DNA of 64,000 nt from the NCBI GenBank assembly GCA_045531955.1, contig JAZSFC010000048.1, positions 1 to 64,000 of the forward strand. The letters run 5' to 3'. The position numbers were made by a program, and so were the translations under genes. Below the pieces are notes generated by a model. It saw only the letters and a program-made list of their open reading frames with translations, was not told the DNA's origin and searched no databases. This DNA comes from SIG299 sp045531955 (GTDB lineage: Bacteria; Bacillota; Clostridia; Lachnospirales; Lachnospiraceae). Shown one piece after another: positions 1 to 7,913 of the stretch (position 1 is the stretch's first letter; each line of letters opens with the position of its first letter).

Positions 1-355
1 CCTTTAACTCGGTTTCTACCGGAAAGTGGTTACCGTATGGTCCGCGTACGGTAATTTCGGAACCAACTTCCAGGCTGTGGAGATAATCGGTTAACATACC
101 GCACTTCTTAATACTGAATTCCTGATACTCCTTATTAGTAGGAGAAGAGGTAATGGAGAACATACCCTCGCTGACACCCGGTGCACAAACCATGGCACAC
201 TGGCCAGGCATATGTTCAAATAACTTTCCGCCCTCCGGAGCATTGACACGGAAGGTCTTTACGTCAGGGGTTTCCTGACGGATGTCTGTAATCACACCAA
301 CCTTTGGAATTAAGGTATCCAGTGTGTAATTTTCATGACAAGTACAATCGCACAT
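1..355 (-). CDS. flxA: FlxA-like FAD/NAD(P)-binding oxidoreductase subunit (partial)
   Basis: Only the first 118 codons are in the window; the 3' end lies beyond base 1. The N-terminus is Cys-rich (MCDCTCHENY) and is followed by a ferredoxin-reductase-type FAD-binding fold, with the flavin-binding stretch MFSITSSP near residue 68 and RGPYGNHFP near 104. This family covers sulfite reductase subunit B, hydrogenase gamma subunits and FlxA. It would take electrons from NADH and pass them to the Fe-S subunits. The start ATG overlaps the stop of flxB (TAATG), so the two are translationally coupled. It is the last gene visible in the ldh-hdr-flx operon. Assignment as FlxA rather than AsrB rests on the neighbouring HdrABC and MvhD-like genes. 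Confidence 0.85.
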   Translation of the reverse strand, partial: MCDCTCHENYTLDTLIPKVGVITDIRQETPDVKTFRVNAPEGGKLFEHMPGQCAMVCAPGVSEGMFSITSSPTNKEYQEFSIKKCGMLTDYLHSLEVGSEITVRGPYGNHFPVETELK

Positions 356-1386
356 TACTGGTCACCTCCCTGTTTCTCAAAAGCCTTAATTACTTTTACA
401 ATGTTTAAAGATGCCGGACACTTTTCCACGCAGCGGCCACAGCCTACACAGGAATACATTCCGTCGTTGTTTGCAGGGAAGTATACCAACTTGTGCATAA
501 ATCTCTGACGGAATCTCTGCATCTGACTGGTACGGTTGTTACCGTGAGCCATCATGGTGAAATCGGAGTACATGCAGGAATCCCAGCAACGGTAACGCTG
601 TACGCCGTGTCCTGTGTCGTAGTCCTTAATGTCGTAGCACTGGCAGGTTGGGCACACAAAGGTACAGGTACCGCAAGCCAGACATGGCTTATATAAGTCT
701 TCCCAAATTGGAGATTCGAACTTTTCGGTTAAAGCATCGCCGTTCCAGCCTTCTAAAGAAAGGTTGGAGTAAGGAAGCTTTTCTACAATAGCGCGGATAG
801 CGGTCTTTTCTGCCTCTACCTTTGCATCGTCTGTCTCTGTAAGCAAGGAAGCAACTGCTTTCGTTAACTTCTCACCCTTTTCGGTGAGCGCTTTCCAGTA
901 CAGCTCGCCTTCTACCATCCAGGTAGCAACGTCTGCCACAGGCTCTGCGCAGTCAATGCCGAATACCTTACAGAAGCAGGTTTCTTCCGGCTCATGACAA
1001 GCCAGGGCAACGATGGTGCCGTGGGCACGTCTTGCTGCGTAGAAGGTATCTACAGGCTCGGATAAGAATACCTTATCTAAAACTTCAACACCCTTTACGT
1101 CACAAGCCTTCATGCCGAATACCACGAAATCCTCATGGCGTAACACTTCCGGCTGAATGGTAATCTTCTTGCCGTCTCTATAACAGGTATATAAATTTTC
1201 GCTCTGTGGGAAGAATGCATCCTTCGGAGACTTTACACTCTTTAAAGTGTCTAAGTCTACTTCTGCGCCCTCTGCCCATGCCTCGAAATTTACCTGACCA
1301 CCGTTATTTACCGGTGCATAAATATCTCTTTCTGCCGCCATTAACTGAAATAATGCGGTCAGATTTTCTTTCGCAATCTTATACAT
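355..1386 (-). CDS. flxB: FlxB-like 4Fe-4S dicluster electron-transfer subunit
   Basis: The 343-residue protein resembles the AsrA/FlxB family of iron-sulfur subunits. Two ferredoxin-type cluster motifs are visible: one from about residue 235 (CLACGTCTFVCP, followed by an extra CQC) and one from about residue 313 (CVGCGRCVEKCP). The N-terminal two thirds is the family domain that packs against the flavin subunit. It should carry electrons between FlxA (NADH side) and FlxC/FlxD. There is no signal peptide or membrane segment, so it is cytoplasmic. It lies 13 bp after flxC and overlaps flxA by one base. A sulfite reductase role is unlikely because no AsrC catalytic subunit is present nearby. 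Confidence 0.85.
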   Translation of the reverse strand: MYKIAKENLTALFQLMAAERDIYAPVNNGGQVNFEAWAEGAEVDLDTLKSVKSPKDAFFPQSENLYTCYRDGKKITIQPEVLRHEDFVVFGMKACDVKGVEVLDKVFLSEPVDTFYAARRAHGTIVALACHEPEETCFCKVFGIDCAEPVADVATWMVEGELYWKALTEKGEKLTKAVASLLTETDDAKVEAEKTAIRAIVEKLPYSNLSLEGWNGDALTEKFESPIWEDLYKPCLACGTCTFVCPTCQCYDIKDYDTGHGVQRYRCWDSCMYSDFTMMAHGNNRTSQMQRFRQRFMHKLVYFPANNDGMYSCVGCGRCVEKCPASLNIVKVIKAFEKQGGDQ

Positions 1387-1399
1387 ACATTATTCCTCC

Positions 1400-2371
1400 T
1401 TAGCGGTTTGTTACGATGCTTGGTTCTGCATCGTCAAAGGTGAAATCGGTAAGCGGACCCTTTGTTTCAGCGTCTGCACCTGCCTGAAAATCACCGTATA
1501 ACTCGTTGATATCCTTAATGAACTTACGGTTGAATAAGTGAAGCGGAATGCCCTGTGGACATACTCTGCTGCACTCACCGCAGTCGGTGCAACGTCCTGC
1601 TACGTGGAAGGCACGGATAATATGGAACATCTTCTCTTCGAAGGAATCCACATTTGCCTTCTGGTCGCTGTCAAACTTGGTGCTGTCGAATACGCACTTA
1701 CGGCAGCTGCAGGCCGGACATACGTTACGGCAGGCATTACAACGGATACACTTAGAAAGTTCCTTCTGGAAGAATGCAAACTTTTCAGCAGGACTCATTG
1801 CTTCGATTTTTTCAACTTCCGCAAAGCGCTCTGCATCCTTGGTATCCTTGGACTCGCCGATTAACTCGTCGTAAATCACATGTTCTTTGCCCTTACATAC
1901 ATGGCAACGCTCCAGCATTGCATCAGAGTATGCACAGGACTTTTCTCCGTAAAGGGTCTGGAAAGTAAGTGTTTCTGCACCGTCTGCCATTTCAGCACCG
2001 GACACCGCGGTAACACCCTTAATGCCAAGTTCCTTTACCTTTTCGATGTTTAACTTACCCATACAGCCCACACCAACAATGTATGCCTTTTCACGGTCTA
2101 CACGATGCTCTTTGATGAGCTGGTTGAAGCTGTAGGAATCACATGGCTTTAAGCAAACCATGGTCTTGCCTTCTAATTTGGAAGCAGCAATCATGTACTT
2201 GCTAAGGTTAGCGCCACAAAAACCGTTATATACAAAATTATCAAGTTCTTCTGCTGTGGTGAAGAAAGCCGGTTCAGGATTATAGCAAAGATCGCCGGCC
2301 TTCCAGCCAAGTACACGTGCTACGGTACCGTTTGCCAGAAGCTCTTTTGCACGATTGATTAATTCTTGCAT
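1400..2371 (-). CDS. flxC: FlxC-like 4Fe-4S protein (FrhB/FdhB-type beta subunit)
   Basis: This 323-residue protein has an N-terminal FrhB/FdhB-like region with conserved Cys in MVCLKPCDSY (about 71-80) and GVGCMG (about 101). Two C-terminal ferredoxin motifs follow, CIRCNACRNVCP from about residue 208 and CTDCGECSRVCPQGIP from about 261. Other Cys between them (CSCRKC) may bind a further cluster. In FlxABCD complexes this subunit wires electrons between FlxB and the rest of the assembly. Its start overlaps the end of flxD by 13 bp, which supports co-translation. Family placement is good; the exact cofactor content is inferred. Confidence 0.83.
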   Translation of the reverse strand: MQELINRAKELLANGTVARVLGWKAGDLCYNPEPAFFTTAEELDNFVYNGFCGANLSKYMIAASKLEGKTMVCLKPCDSYSFNQLIKEHRVDREKAYIVGVGCMGKLNIEKVKELGIKGVTAVSGAEMADGAETLTFQTLYGEKSCAYSDAMLERCHVCKGKEHVIYDELIGESKDTKDAERFAEVEKIEAMSPAEKFAFFQKELSKCIRCNACRNVCPACSCRKCVFDSTKFDSDQKANVDSFEEKMFHIIRAFHVAGRCTDCGECSRVCPQGIPLHLFNRKFIKDINELYGDFQAGADAETKGPLTDFTFDDAEPSIVTNR

Positions 2372-2799
2372 CTTAAATCCCCCAATCTTACATTTTCACC
2401 AAGAGAGTGAATCTTTTCTACAAATTCGTTCATGGTCTGAGAGAACTTAACACCTTCTGCTGCGGACACCCATTCTACACGGGTACGGCCGTTTTCCACG
2501 CCCATGTAATCCAGCATGGAGAATAAAAGTGTCATACGTCTTCTCGCATAATAGTTACCTGTGCTGTAGTGGCAGTCGCCCGGATGGCAACCACAGATGA
2601 TAACACCGTCAGCGCCCTTTTCGAAGGCTCTTAAGATGAACATCGGGTTTACACGACAGGAACAAGGTACACGGATAATCTTTACGTCGGCAGGATAAGC
2701 CAGACGGCTGCTGCCTGCAAGGTCAGCACCTGCATAACTACACCAGTTACAGCAGAACGCTACAATCTTCGGTCTGAATTCTTCATTATTTAACGACAT
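2359..2799 (-). CDS. flxD: FlxD / MvhD-like [2Fe-2S] adaptor subunit
   Basis: The 146-residue protein matches the MvhD family, the small [2Fe-2S] subunit that docks a hydrogenase or, in Flx systems, an NADH dehydrogenase onto HdrA. Cys ligands are visible in FCCNWCSYAGADLAG (about 15-29), PCSCRVNP (about 45-52) and CGCHPGDCHY (about 69-78), the family pattern. It is between hdrA and flxC and overlaps both (10 and 13 bp). No hydrogenase large or small subunit follows, so the electron donor here is most likely NADH through FlxABC rather than H2. Confidence 0.9.
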   Translation of the reverse strand: MSLNNEEFRPKIVAFCCNWCSYAGADLAGSSRLAYPADVKIIRVPCSCRVNPMFILRAFEKGADGVIICGCHPGDCHYSTGNYYARRRMTLLFSMLDYMGVENGRTRVEWVSAAEGVKFSQTMNEFVEKIHSLGENVRLGDLRCKN

Positions 2800-4778
2800 A
2801 TTGCATCTACCTCCGCTATAATCTGTCTGTTAGAGAATCCCTGTAAATCCATAGCACCGGACGGACAGGTTACGGTACAAGCACCACAGCCCTGGCAAAG
2901 TGCATTGTTTACGCTTGCCACACGACGGGTCTCACGGATACCATGGTCGTTGATTTCCTTCTCTTCGTAAGAAATTGCGCCGTAAGGACATACGTTAGCA
3001 CAAGTGGAACATCCGTTACACATAAGCTCATCAGCCTTTGCGGTACATGGGTTTGTCATTAACTTATCTTTTGCCAGTAAGCCGATGGCCTTAACTGCTG
3101 CAGCGCCGGCCTGGGCAACGGTTTCAGGAATATCCTTTGGTCCCTGGCAGACACCGGATAAGAATACACCGGCCGTTGGGGATTCTACCGGACGAAGCTT
3201 TGGATGTGCTTCTGTCAGGAAGTTATTTGTATCGATACTTGCAGTAAGCATGGTTGCAATCTGTCTTACGGATGGTTCCGGTTCGATAGCGGTTGCTAAA
3301 ACTACCATGTCTGCTTCTTTAAGAATCTGCTTGTTGTCAAGTAAGTCGGAGCCCTGAACAAGGAGCTTGCCGTTTGGCTGAGGGATAACCTTACCAACCT
3401 GACCCTTCACATAATTTACACCATATTCTTCTACCGCTCTTCTGTAGAATTCATCAAAGTTCTTACCAGGAGTACGAACGTCAATGTAGAATACGGTTAC
3501 GTTAACATCCGGATACTTGTCACGGATTAACATTGCATGCTTTGCAGTGTACATACAACAAATCTTGGAGCAGTAGCTCTTACCTCTGTTGTCGGAGCAA
3601 CGGCTGCCTACACACTGGATGAATACCATCTCGTGTGGGTGCTTGCCGTCGGATAAACGCTCTAAATGACCCTTGGTAGGACCTGCTGCGTTCATGATAC
3701 GCTCTAACTCTAAGGAAGTAATAACGTCCTTGCTCTGGTTGTATGCGTATTCATCGTAGTTGTCTAACTTGATGGTATCAAAACCGGTAGCCACAACGAT
3801 TGCGCCGTACTTTTCGGTAATGATTTCATCCTGCTGTGTATAGTCGATAGCACCTGCCTGACAAACCTTTTCGCAGACACCGCACTTACCGGTCTTAAAC
3901 TTGATGCAGGCATCTCTATCAATAACCGGAACGTTCGGAATAGCCTGTGCAAACGGAGTGTAAATAGCACTTCTTGTATTTAAGCCGCGGTTGAATTCGC
4001 TCGGAGCCTTCTTGGAAGGACACTTTTCCTGACAAACGCCGCAACCGGTACACTTGTTGGCATCAACGCTTCTTGCTTTCTTTCTGATATCTACGGTAAA
4101 GTCACCAACGAAACCGGATACCTTTTCTACCTCACTGTATGTATAGATTTTAATCTTTTCATGAGCCGCAGCCTCTACCATCTTTGGAGTGAGGATACAT
4201 GCGGAACAGTCGAGGGTAGGGAAGGTCTTGTCTAACTGGGACATTCTGCCGCCGATACTCGGAGTCTTTTCTACAATATCTACTTCATAACCTGCATCTG
4301 CGATATCAAGTGCAGTCTGGATGCCGGCAATACCGCCGCCGATAACCAGTGCTCTCTTTGTTACGCGGCTTTCGCCGGGGAACAGAGGAGCATTTAAATT
4401 TACCTTTGCAATAGCTGCTCTGGCAAGAATTACAGCCTTCTCGGTTGCTTCTTCTACATTCTTGTGAATCCAGGAACAGTGCTCACGGATATTTGCAATT
4501 TCTACCATGTATGGGTTGATACCTGCACGCTTTGCAGCGGTACGGAAGGTATTCTCATGCATACGTGGGGAACAGGAACATACCACAATACCTGTTAATT
4601 TCTTTTCTTTGACTGCTTCCGCAATCTTTGCCTGGCCGGCCTCGGAACACATATACTGATAATCCTCAGCATGTACTACACCCGGTTCCATAGCAACCAT
4701 TTCTACTACTTTTTTTACGTCTACCGTAGCCGCAATATTACTACCACAGTGGCAGACAAAAACGCCTATTCTCTGCAT
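2790..4778 (-). CDS. hdrA: HdrA: FAD/4Fe-4S electron-bifurcating subunit
   Basis: The protein has 662 residues, the usual length for HdrA. An N-terminal domain with CHC and CSCSP motifs is followed by an FAD-binding Rossmann motif VIGGGIAGIQ near residue 145 and the HdrA signature LDCSACILTP near 194. Central clusters include CTGCGVCQEKCP, and two ferredoxin motifs sit at the C-terminus (CNGCSTCANVCP from about 587 and CQGCGACTVTCPSG from about 628). In characterised complexes HdrA holds the bifurcating FAD, splitting electrons between ferredoxin and the HdrBC disulfide site. It starts 6 bp after hdrC and overlaps flxD by 10 bp. Confidence 0.93.
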   Translation of the reverse strand: MQRIGVFVCHCGSNIAATVDVKKVVEMVAMEPGVVHAEDYQYMCSEAGQAKIAEAVKEKKLTGIVVCSCSPRMHENTFRTAAKRAGINPYMVEIANIREHCSWIHKNVEEATEKAVILARAAIAKVNLNAPLFPGESRVTKRALVIGGGIAGIQTALDIADAGYEVDIVEKTPSIGGRMSQLDKTFPTLDCSACILTPKMVEAAAHEKIKIYTYSEVEKVSGFVGDFTVDIRKKARSVDANKCTGCGVCQEKCPSKKAPSEFNRGLNTRSAIYTPFAQAIPNVPVIDRDACIKFKTGKCGVCEKVCQAGAIDYTQQDEIITEKYGAIVVATGFDTIKLDNYDEYAYNQSKDVITSLELERIMNAAGPTKGHLERLSDGKHPHEMVFIQCVGSRCSDNRGKSYCSKICCMYTAKHAMLIRDKYPDVNVTVFYIDVRTPGKNFDEFYRRAVEEYGVNYVKGQVGKVIPQPNGKLLVQGSDLLDNKQILKEADMVVLATAIEPEPSVRQIATMLTASIDTNNFLTEAHPKLRPVESPTAGVFLSGVCQGPKDIPETVAQAGAAAVKAIGLLAKDKLMTNPCTAKADELMCNGCSTCANVCPYGAISYEEKEINDHGIRETRRVASVNNALCQGCGACTVTCPSGAMDLQGFSNRQIIAEVDAICR

Positions 4779-4784
4779 TACGGC

Positions 4785-5174
4785 TTACCTCCTGTATCTT
4801 CTGAATGCACTCATAAGTAACTGCTGCGGAAGGTCTTCGTCCAGCAACTCCGGAATTTCTTCCGGCGCAAGACCGGTCTGACCCTTCTGGCGGATTACCA
4901 GCTGTCTTGCTGCATCAATGAGTCTGCCCGGCTGTACATCTCTTGGGCAACGCTCTACGCAGGCAAAGCAGGAGAGACACTTCCAAAGGGATTTGGAATT
5001 TGCCAGTGCATCAATGTCACCGTTTAAAACATAGGACACAAACTGATGAGGCTTGATATCCATCTCGTTAAAAGCAGGACAGGTAGCAGAGCATTTACCG
5101 CACTTCATGCACTTTAACGGATTAACGCCGCTGATTTCTTTAATTCTTTCAGCCTGATTCTTTGCGCTGCTCAT
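4785..5174 (-). CDS. hdrC: HdrC: 4Fe-4S electron-relay subunit
   Basis: This 129-residue ferredoxin-like protein has two four-cysteine clusters, CMKCGKCSATCP (about 22-33) and CLSCFACVERCPRDVQPG (about 67-84), typical of HdrC. It relays electrons from HdrA to the catalytic HdrB subunit. It shares a TAATG start/stop overlap with hdrB and is 6 bp from hdrA, so the three genes are a translationally coupled unit in the order B-C-A. Confidence 0.92.
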   Translation of the reverse strand: MSSAKNQAERIKEISGVNPLKCMKCGKCSATCPAFNEMDIKPHQFVSYVLNGDIDALANSKSLWKCLSCFACVERCPRDVQPGRLIDAARQLVIRQKGQTGLAPEEIPELLDEDLPQQLLMSAFRRYRR

Positions 5175-5962
5175 TACTTAACCTCCTCCTTTACTCCAAG
5201 TGCTTCGGCAAGTAATTCGGTGAAATAATATACAGGAAGCTCAGCTTCGCTCTTGTTTAAGTTGTACATGCACAGCGGGCAGGCTGTAATTAACATTTCT
5301 GCGCCGAAACCGGATGCACTTTCTTTAATCTTTTCACACATGTTCTTTGCCATTTCTTTTTCTCTGAGAGAAATGTATCCGCCACAGCATTCGTTGCGGT
5401 ATGGATAAACCACCGGATCAGCTCCGATAGCGCGGATGAAATCTTCAATAATGGTAGGATTCTCCGGATTATCAAAACCGAGAACCTTGCCCGGGCGAAG
5501 AAGTAAGCAGCCGTAATAAGCGCCAATCTTCTTACCGGTTAACGGATTTACTACCTTTTCTTTTAATGTATCAAAACCAATCTTGTCTCGTAACACTTCT
5601 AAGAAGTGCAGCACGTTTGTCTCACCTGCATATGGAGTTTCCAGCTGCATGTAGTTGTTTGCTCTGGTGCGGATGTCCTCATTGGTCTTCATATCGTTGT
5701 TAACACGCTTAATAACATGATGGCATGCGGAGCAGAGGGTTACTAAATCCTGACCCTTTTCCTTTGCCTCGTTTAATGCACGTACAGAAGAAAGTTTGGA
5801 AGCAATTTCGTCAGTACCCAGCGGATACACACCACCGCAGCACTGCCAGTTTTCAACTTCTTCCAGCTCAAATCCCAGCGCCTTTGCAGAAGCTCTGGCA
5901 TAAGCGTCTAATTCTTTTGCCTTTGTTCTTAAGGTACATCCCGGATAATAAGTGTACTTCAT
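5174..5962 (-). CDS. hdrB: HdrB: heterodisulfide reductase-type catalytic subunit
   Basis: The 262-residue protein contains two CCG domains: CCGGVYPLG with downstream CSACHH, and CCGGYISLR with downstream CPLCMYN. These are the ligands of the unusual paired [4Fe-4S] clusters of HdrB that reduce a disulfide. Methanogens use CoM-S-S-CoB and sulfate reducers are thought to use DsrC. Neither substrate is expected in a Clostridium-type organism, so the true electron acceptor is unknown and may be a protein disulfide. The gene starts 25 bp after ldh and has a good AGGAG-type ribosome binding site. Confidence 0.92.
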   Translation of the reverse strand: MKYTYYPGCTLRTKAKELDAYARASAKALGFELEEVENWQCCGGVYPLGTDEIASKLSSVRALNEAKEKGQDLVTLCSACHHVIKRVNNDMKTNEDIRTRANNYMQLETPYAGETNVLHFLEVLRDKIGFDTLKEKVVNPLTGKKIGAYYGCLLLRPGKVLGFDNPENPTIIEDFIRAIGADPVVYPYRNECCGGYISLREKEMAKNMCEKIKESASGFGAEMLITACPLCMYNLNKSEAELPVYYFTELLAEALGVKEEVK

Positions 5963-5987
5963 AACTAATTCATTCTCCTTTTATCTG

Positions 5988-6935
5988 TTAGATATCAAGC
6001 TGGGCAATAATTCCCTTCAAGGTATCTGCGCTCTTCTTCAACAGTATTTCTTCTTCATCAGTTAAATTCACTTCTACCTTACCCTGACAACCGTTAGGTC
6101 CAACCAGTGCAAGTGTACTTAAACATACATCGTCAATGCCGTATTCACCATGCATCATGGTAGAAACGGTTGTATAAGAGTCTGTGGATGCAAGTAAGAT
6201 GCTGCAGAGCTTGCAAACCGCTGCGGATACTGCATAGAAGGTAGCACCCTTGTTCGCAATAATCTTGCCGCCGGACTTCTGTACATATTCTAACATGCCT
6301 TCTTTATCCACAGGAGTTACGCGAACACCGCTGTTCTTCATGGTCTTTACATACTCTTCCATCGGAACTGCGGAGATGCATGCCTTACTCCAAGGAATAA
6401 AGGATGTGTCACCGTGCTCACCGAACACATACGCATGTACATTCTTCTGGGCTACATTGAAGTGCTCCGCAATGCCGCAACGGAGTCTTGCTGTATCAAG
6501 TACGGTACCGGAACCGATAATCTGGTTCTCAGGAATGCCGGAAATCTTTGTGAATACATAGGTTAAAACGTCTACCGGATTACTTACAATAATATATTTT
6601 GCATTTGGAGCCGCAGCAGCAATCTGTGGGGTAATCTCCTTTAAAATATCTACATTCGTCTGAGCAAGTTCTAATCTGGACTGACCAGGCTTACGTGCCA
6701 CACCGGAGGTAATAATAACGATGTCGGATTCCTTTGCATCTTCATAGTCACCGGAAGTAATAGAAATTGGTTCTCTGAAGCAGGTACCCTGGATAATGTC
6801 CATTACCTCTCCTTCAGCCTTATCTCTGTTTACGTCAATCATTACGATTTCAGATGCGATATCATCCTGGGATAAGGTATACGCAATTGTTGCACCAACG
6901 CTTCCTGCGCCGATAATAGTGATTTTTCTGCTCAT
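5988..6935 (-). CDS. ldh: L-lactate dehydrogenase
   Basis: The protein has 315 residues with an NAD-binding motif GAGSVGAT near the N-terminus. The active-site loop reads RKPGQSR, and Gln at the specificity position favours lactate over malate dehydrogenase. The catalytic His lies in GEHGDTSFIPW, and substrate-binding Arg residues are in SRLEL and DTARLR. It interconverts pyruvate and lactate with NADH. It is the first gene of the ldh-hdrBCA-flxDCBA operon and is preceded by AGAAAGGA and a Rex-like operator. Linkage to an NADH-consuming Flx/Hdr complex suggests that lactate oxidation or redox balancing is coupled to ferredoxin. Confidence 0.95.
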   Translation of the reverse strand: MSRKITIIGAGSVGATIAYTLSQDDIASEIVMIDVNRDKAEGEVMDIIQGTCFREPISITSGDYEDAKESDIVIITSGVARKPGQSRLELAQTNVDILKEITPQIAAAAPNAKYIIVSNPVDVLTYVFTKISGIPENQIIGSGTVLDTARLRCGIAEHFNVAQKNVHAYVFGEHGDTSFIPWSKACISAVPMEEYVKTMKNSGVRVTPVDKEGMLEYVQKSGGKIIANKGATFYAVSAAVCKLCSILLASTDSYTTVSTMMHGEYGIDDVCLSTLALVGPNGCQGKVEVNLTDEEEILLKKSADTLKGIIAQLDI

Positions 6936-6957
6936 TTCACTGGTTCCTTTCTTAACT

Positions 6958-6975
6958 TTGTTTATTTTTTAACAA
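6958..6975. promoter_or_regulatory. Putative Rex (NADH/NAD sensor) operator upstream of ldh
   Basis: On the minus strand the 18 bases read TTGTTAAAAAATAAACAA. This matches the Rex consensus TTGTTAAnnnnTTAACAA at all but one defined position. It sits 22 bp before the ldh start codon, where a bound repressor would block transcription initiation or elongation. Rex control of ldh is well established in Firmicutes. The site call itself is from pattern matching only. Confidence 0.6.
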
Positions 6976-6985
6976 TAATTAACAT

Positions 6986-7044
6986 AAAAAAAATGAGGAA
7001 TATACTCATTACAACAGTAATATAGCATATTTCCCTCATTTTAT
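6986..7044 (-). terminator. Intrinsic terminator of the orphan response regulator gene
   Basis: Read on the minus strand, an AAAATGAGGGAAATAT arm pairs with ATATTCCTCATTTT across a loop of about 25 nt and runs into eight T. It follows the stop codon at 7081 and separates that gene from the ldh operon. Confidence 0.8.
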
Positions 7045-7080
7045 CAAGTAGCAAAACATACAAAAAAAACCTCAAAACGA

Positions 7081-7806
7081 CTATTTCCATTGTGCAGCTT
7101 CCTCTTTCGTCACCATACGATATCCCACTCCATTCTCTGTAAACAGATATTTCGGATGTGCTGCATCATCTTCAATCTTCTTTCTGATGTTGGTCATATT
7201 TACCCTAAGAATCTGATTATCCGTCCCGGCATTCGGTCCCCACAGTTCATTCATAATCTGCCTGTAGCTTAGCACCTTACCGGCATACCTTGCCAGCAAA
7301 CCGACAATCCGGAATTCGTTTTGAGTAAGACCCGCATCCTCTTCATCTACATAAACCCGGAATTTATTATAGTCTATCGTCAGACGTCCGACTACCATCT
7401 TTCCTTCATTGGCAAATTGCAAATCCCCACTCAAGGTGCGGGTATGACGAAGTGCGGTCCGCATTCTGGCCAGCAGTTCTACCGTTCCCACCGGCTTCAC
7501 TACATAATCATCCGCAAAAGCGTCCAAAACTTCAGCAATAATTTCCTCTTCCTCCCGTTCGGACATCATAATCACCGGGAGCAACGACCATTTTCTTACG
7601 GAAGTCAATACTTCCAGGCCATCCATATCCGGCAAATCGCGTTCTAAAAGAATAATTTCCGGACAATGGGAAAAGGTCATACGTATAGCCTCTTCACCCG
7701 TAACGGCAACCAGCACTTCATAGTCATGCTCGAATAAGAGTGCGGATAATTCACTGCATAAATTCTTATCACATTCCACAAGCAAGACTTTCTGCCTGAC
7801 TGTCAT
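7081..7806 (-). CDS. OmpR/PhoB-type response regulator with non-canonical receiver
   Basis: The 241-residue protein has a receiver domain (about 5-120) and a C-terminal winged-helix DNA-binding domain (about 140-235, with VNMTNIRKKIEDD and NGVGYRM). The phospho-acceptor Asp is replaced by Glu at residue 55 (IILLERDLPDMDG), and one residue of the acidic pair is Cys (LLVECDKN, C12). The conserved Ser and Lys (MMSERE, YVVKP) remain. A Glu here can mimic phosphorylation, so the protein may be constitutively active. No histidine kinase is adjacent. Overall similarity is to KdpE/PhoB regulators. It appears to be monocistronic, with AAGGAGG before the ATG and its own terminator. Confidence 0.88.
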   Translation of the reverse strand: MTVRQKVLLVECDKNLCSELSALLFEHDYEVLVAVTGEEAIRMTFSHCPEIILLERDLPDMDGLEVLTSVRKWSLLPVIMMSEREEEEIIAEVLDAFADDYVVKPVGTVELLARMRTALRHTRTLSGDLQFANEGKMVVGRLTIDYNKFRVYVDEEDAGLTQNEFRIVGLLARYAGKVLSYRQIMNELWGPNAGTDNQILRVNMTNIRKKIEDDAAHPKYLFTENGVGYRMVTKEEAAQWK

Positions 7807-7845
7807 CGTCGGACCTCCTTAACGCAAACTAAAAACACCGTACAA

Positions 7846-7865
7846 ATACCGTATTTTCACGGTAT
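7846..7865. promoter_or_regulatory. 20-bp palindrome upstream of the orphan response regulator
   Basis: The sequence ATACCGTATTTTCACGGTAT has 6-bp arms that match exactly around an 8-nt centre. It lies 40 bp before the regulator start. It could be an operator for autoregulation or a weak terminator for the upstream helicase gene; it has no long T run. Confidence 0.35.
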
Positions 7866-7913
7866 ATCATAGCATAGTGTGCTGTTAAGTTTCCGTTAAG
7901 AATAGTTTGGCTG

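Noticed and set aside
1..2371. Anaerobic sulfite reductase (asrABC) assignment for the first genes
   Set aside because: FlxA/FlxB resemble AsrB/AsrA, but no siroheme AsrC is present and the operon continues with MvhD-like and HdrABC genes.
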